From positions 2,852,001 to 2,916,000 of the forward strand of contig JAJNNQ010000078.1 in NCBI GenBank assembly GCA_027886175.1: a stretch of DNA of 64,000 nt, read 5' to 3'. The notes beneath the pieces were generated by a model. That model made no database searches, was not told the DNA's origin, and saw nothing but the letters and a program-made list of their open reading frames with translations. Made by a program: the position numbers and the translations under genes. This stretch comes from Phylloscopus collybita. Taxonomy: Eukaryota > Chordata > Aves > Passeriformes > Phylloscopidae. This document shows, piece by piece, positions 60,661-64,000 of the stretch. Every line of letters starts with the position of its first letter. Within the stretch, counting starts at the first letter, position 1.

Positions 60661-61639
60661 GACACTTTTTTAAATGAATACATTTTCCCTTAATGAGCTA
60701 ATAGTTCAATCTCCTTTGGCTTTTGATCTTCTCAGCAGAAGGGCTGCAGTTCCTGGGATGGGGCAGCTGCAGCCACAGCAGGAAAGGGGGAGGTGGGTAG
60801 GGGGAAGGGAAGCTCTGGGACCGGAGAAGATGGACTCTGGTGGGAAAGAGGGGATCTCAAAACCGCCTGGTCAGCGCCATTTGGAGAAGGAGCACCCGGG
60901 ATGGCGCAGCCACTGCCTTCCTGGGCAGGGAACGGGGGATATGGAAAGACAGGGGGTGAAGGAGGACACAGGACAGTGGGAGGAATGTTAGCGCACCCAC
61001 GGCACCTCTGGACGGGTTCCAACCTTTTCCTGCCTTCAGGGAAAGGGGAATAGGGGTGGAGAGGGGCACGGGATGATGGAGAGACGGTAGCAATTCACTG
61101 CCATCCTGGCAGCTTTCACTCCTTGCCACACTTTTATGAACAAAGGGTAAAGAAAGATATAGGCAGCATCACAGAAACTGAAAAATGTGAACTTTCACAG
61201 GAGGGAGGACCACAGATCCAGGGCACCAACACTTTGCATGCAATCGTCCATAATCGTCCATAAGTAGCCACCAGGGCTTTATCATCCATAAGCTGCAAGC
61301 AAATGTGTCAGGAGAGTTGGTGAGAGTCCCAGCATGATCCTTTTTGCAGGCAGACCAGCCGCTTGTAGCTCTTAAAAACTCCCTCCCATGAAGAATGAAG
61401 AGACTTGTGAGGGTAGATGTTAGTCCCATTGCTCGGTCCCAGTAAGCCGGTCCCCTTACTGGGAGCTTCCCTCCCCATAAGCCTTTTACCCCCATGTTTT
61501 TAAGGTCATTCTCAGCCTGGTCTCCAGCCATGGTACTCTTGAGTCTTTCTTTTTAAGATGGGGGTCCCGCAGGGAGTGACTTAGGGGCTGCTGGTCATGC
61601 TGTCCTCACTGGCTGCCTGCATTCTCCACCACTGGTAGC
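60661..61639 (-). other. Non-coding stretch between family D LTRs
   Basis: G-rich on plus at 60770-61100, with frames on both strands but no retroviral domain. No primer site could be identified beside 61640. Possibly the internal remnant of a family D element. Confidence 0.35.
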
Positions 61640-62110
61640 AGCATGAATCAACAGTGACCATCCTGTCCAGGGAGGTTACAGCCACCGGCAGGGAAACAGA
61701 CGGGATGAGTCTCCTTTTTAAGCTTGAGAATCCATTTTTATTCCCTCCACCCCAGGCTGGGGAGGCGTGGGGATTGAGAGGGTGAGCAGGGGCAGGGTCG
61801 TGGGTTTTATCGGGTATTCAGGGAAGGAGTCTTAGGGTTTGGGTCAAGAGAGGAATTAACACAAGGACAGTAAGATCACATTTCAGCCTCCTCAAAACAG
61901 GAGGACTCCACAACATGTCACTTGAAGATTTTTCTCTTGTTTTCTAGGTGCTTGTGCTAATTTTGCACTGGCTCACTGGTTTGATCTAGTGTGTCTCACG
62001 ATTTTTAAGTATTTTTCCGACTTTCAAGAAATGTTCTCTGAAATTTGAAGATTTCCTTGGGTCTGATGTTACTGTGATGCAGTCCTAGTCCTGATCACAG
62101 AACCACTCCT
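61640..62110 (-). mobile_element. LTR-like element, family D, copy 2
   Basis: Pairs with 59776-60230: tcctgtccagggaggtta, a ccatttttattccctcc signal, then gggaggcgtggggattgag. It truncates the family A/B LTR that starts at 62118. Confidence 0.5.
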
Positions 62111-62117
62111 GACACGA

Positions 62118-62766
62118 TGCCGGTGTTCTTCAGCCCAGCCAGCTCCTGGCACCAGCATCTGGAGTGGGCTGCCCCCAGAAAGCCAGGCAATCCGGGGTGC
62201 AGCTGCAGAGCACAGCTGCTCTATAGCACAGGTGGCATGCGTCGCGGGCAGGGACAAGGAACAGGGAGAGGCCTTCTGTGTGATTTCCAAACGTGTTTAT
62301 TGCCCAGAAGGTCAGGGACAGAAAAAAGCACAGAACCTGAGCTTGCAGGAGCTTATAAGTGGGGGAGGTCTTGGGAGAGGATACAATTTCCAACCAATAA
62401 GGGTGACATGGAGGAGGAACATAAGGCGGGGAGTACAATGCACAGAGCAATGAAAGAACACAAGGGGAGGGAACAGTTTAAACCAACCACTGGGGTGTCG
62501 AAGGCTGGGGGATTGACAGGGAAGGGTCTGGAAGAAGGTGCAAGGTTAGGGAAGGACTGACAATTCTGTAGGAGGAGGGAAGGGCAGGTCTAGGGAAGAC
62601 AAACAACTAAAGTAAAACCAACAATACAGGAGGAAAGGAACAATCCATTAGGGATAAAATATACTATACCAATACAAAATGTCGGGGGGGCGGGGGGGGG
62701 GGCGGGATAAAACCGACCACTAAAACTGAGCTGCAATTGGAAACACAATAAAAATCCACCACAACA
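62118..62766 (-). mobile_element. LTR, family A, copy 3
   Basis: Same as 53559-54211, including the preceding family B 5' piece (about 62767-62843), so it descends from the same insertion through segmental duplication. A G/C-rich run (ggggggcggggggggg) at about 62684 is specific to this copy. Confidence 0.78.
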
Positions 62767-62849
62767 ACAGATAAACATCTCCCCAGCTGATTTCAACAGA
62801 TTAAAAAGAACACACTTTTTTGGTTCCATAAGCCAAGACACCCATGCTT

Positions 62850-63378
62850 TGTGGGGGTGGACAAAGCCCCTGTGGCTCTGCCCTGGAGAGCAGCCTGAGA
62901 GGGATTGCACAATCTCTCTGCAGAGCCCTTAAGATAAGGGAAAGCTTTTGGTCACTGCGACCTTTTGGATAGACCCAGAAGCCCCTTCGAGATTTTATGT
63001 AGATCTGTCTTAAACAATTGGCTTTGTACCCTTTCCCTCCCCTTTTTGTGTCCCATAAAACCCCTGGGTTTCCCTGGTCTGCCAGGGAGTGCTGTCGTCC
63101 TGGCTCCCTTCGCTGGACCCTCATAATAAACTACCTTCTGCAGAATTTGCCAGACGAAGTCTTCCTCTCTCTCTCCCGGGCTGGCCAACAGAGAAGAAAC
63201 CTCGCAGGAGCAGGGCTGGAATCACTGAGCTAAATCACTGAGCTAAAATCACTACCTGCTCTCTGCCGAGGCCTTCTCTCCAGCTGACAGGGCTGCGCTG
63301 ACCCCCCAGGGTGTCTTTAACGAGATACTCTCGGGGTGCCTCAGAGCCCTCTGCGAACCCCAGCAACAGCTGGCTTTA
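62850..63378 (+). mobile_element. Solo LTR with 6-bp target duplication
   Basis: 529-bp block beginning TGTGGGGGTGG, with TATA-like cccataaaacccc near 63053 and AATAAA near 63124, then a tctctctctcccgg U5. It is flanked by ATGCTT at 62844-62849 and 63379-63384. The paralogous locus at about 54290-54310 has ATGCTT once with no insert. The 3' terminal dinucleotide is TA, not CA. Confidence 0.85.
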
Positions 63379-63384
63379 ATGCTT

Positions 63385-64000
63385 GGGTTTGGGGGTTCAA
63401 GGCCCCTCCTGCTCACTCTGGGGGTCTTGTCCCTCCTTATCCTTAATTTCAGGCACCTCTTGGCAGCTTTTTCCTGCAAAGAATCCATGAGTTTGGGGAT
63501 TTTGGGGGTGCAGTTTTGGAGAGGGACAGCTCTGTCTGCCTTTCCCCTCCCTCTTGTGGCCTCTCAGCTGCCCCCAACACCTTGGGGCTGCTGGGATTTC
63601 CCTCCTGGGGACAAGCACGTTCATTCCCTTCCAGGAGCTCAATGCCTGGATGGGGCTCCAGGTCAGGGGCTCCTTGAGCAGCTGCCCCAGAACCTCCACC
63701 AGGGTCTCCCAGCGCAGCTGGAGCTGCTCAGCCTGGGGTCCCCAAAGCCCTCAGCAAGCCCCAAGTCCCACCCAGGAACCCTCAACTCCCTCACACCCAG
63801 CATCCCCCACAGCACCTGCAAGTTCCCCCCACGGAACCGGCCATGGCCATGTCCCCACATGTCACTGGCCATGTCCCACCAGGGCCTCACCCATGGCTGT
63901 CTCCCCACCATGTTTCCACCCCTGTCATTGTCCCCCACATCTCCATCTGAGCCCGTGTCCCCCTGTGTTCCCACGAATGGCCACGTCCCCCTCCATGTCC
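63385..64000 (-). repeat. Zinc-finger 3' flank, segmental duplication copy 3 (cut by window end)
   Basis: Collinear with 54310-54930 on minus, including the gacatgg minisatellite from 63835. By analogy a further minus-strand zinc-finger exon should begin about 1 kb beyond the window. Confidence 0.65.

Overview
The window reads as a repeat-rich stretch of a songbird (passerine) nuclear genome. The evidence is CR1 LINE tails, many avian-type LTR elements, C2H2 zinc-finger genes with the MEEEEKP-type leader typical of passerine expansions, an MHC class II beta fragment beside minisatellite DNA, and a spliced PAK-family kinase gene (PAK3-like copies are known to be expanded in songbirds). The species and chromosome cannot be fixed from sequence alone.

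Layout. 1-5.6 kb: retroviral debris holding a 7SL-RNA-like insert, several solo LTRs, and an ATGACC-type minisatellite split by two LTRs. 5.7-19.4 kb: a head-to-head pair of zinc-finger genes (9 fingers on minus, 15 on plus) inside a large imperfect inverted repeat, with a CpG-rich divergent promoter at about 12.4-13.0 kb; a decayed retroviral protease/RT segment lies in the left arm. 19.5-27.4 kb: an ERVK-type LTR and leader, then a provirus whose internal part is massively G-depleted and whose 5' LTR is C-depleted while the 3' LTR is normal, the pattern expected of APOBEC-type hyperediting. 27.37-28.0 kb: a frameshifted MHC class II beta exon 2 and, in the opposite orientation, an S-X-Y-like class II promoter module. 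30.5-41.4 kb: a kinase gene of about 16 coding exons whose catalytic half is PAK-like but whose N-terminal half is hydrophobic plus coiled coil, with no recognisable CRIB domain. 42.4-51.8 kb: a minus-strand gammaretrovirus-like provirus (tRNA-Pro primer site, gag, pol, env, both LTRs), damaged throughout. 52-64 kb: solo LTRs and a second zinc-finger pair (a minus pseudogene and a plus 7-finger ORF) that has lost the shared promoter, followed by LTRs and the start of a third copy of the zinc-finger 3' flank.

The genes do not form a pathway. The window is a lineage-specific expansion zone where zinc-finger, PAK-like and MHC fragments were duplicated, inverted and joined among endogenous retroviruses. 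Several insertions can be ordered in time because paralogous segments preserve empty or filled sites.
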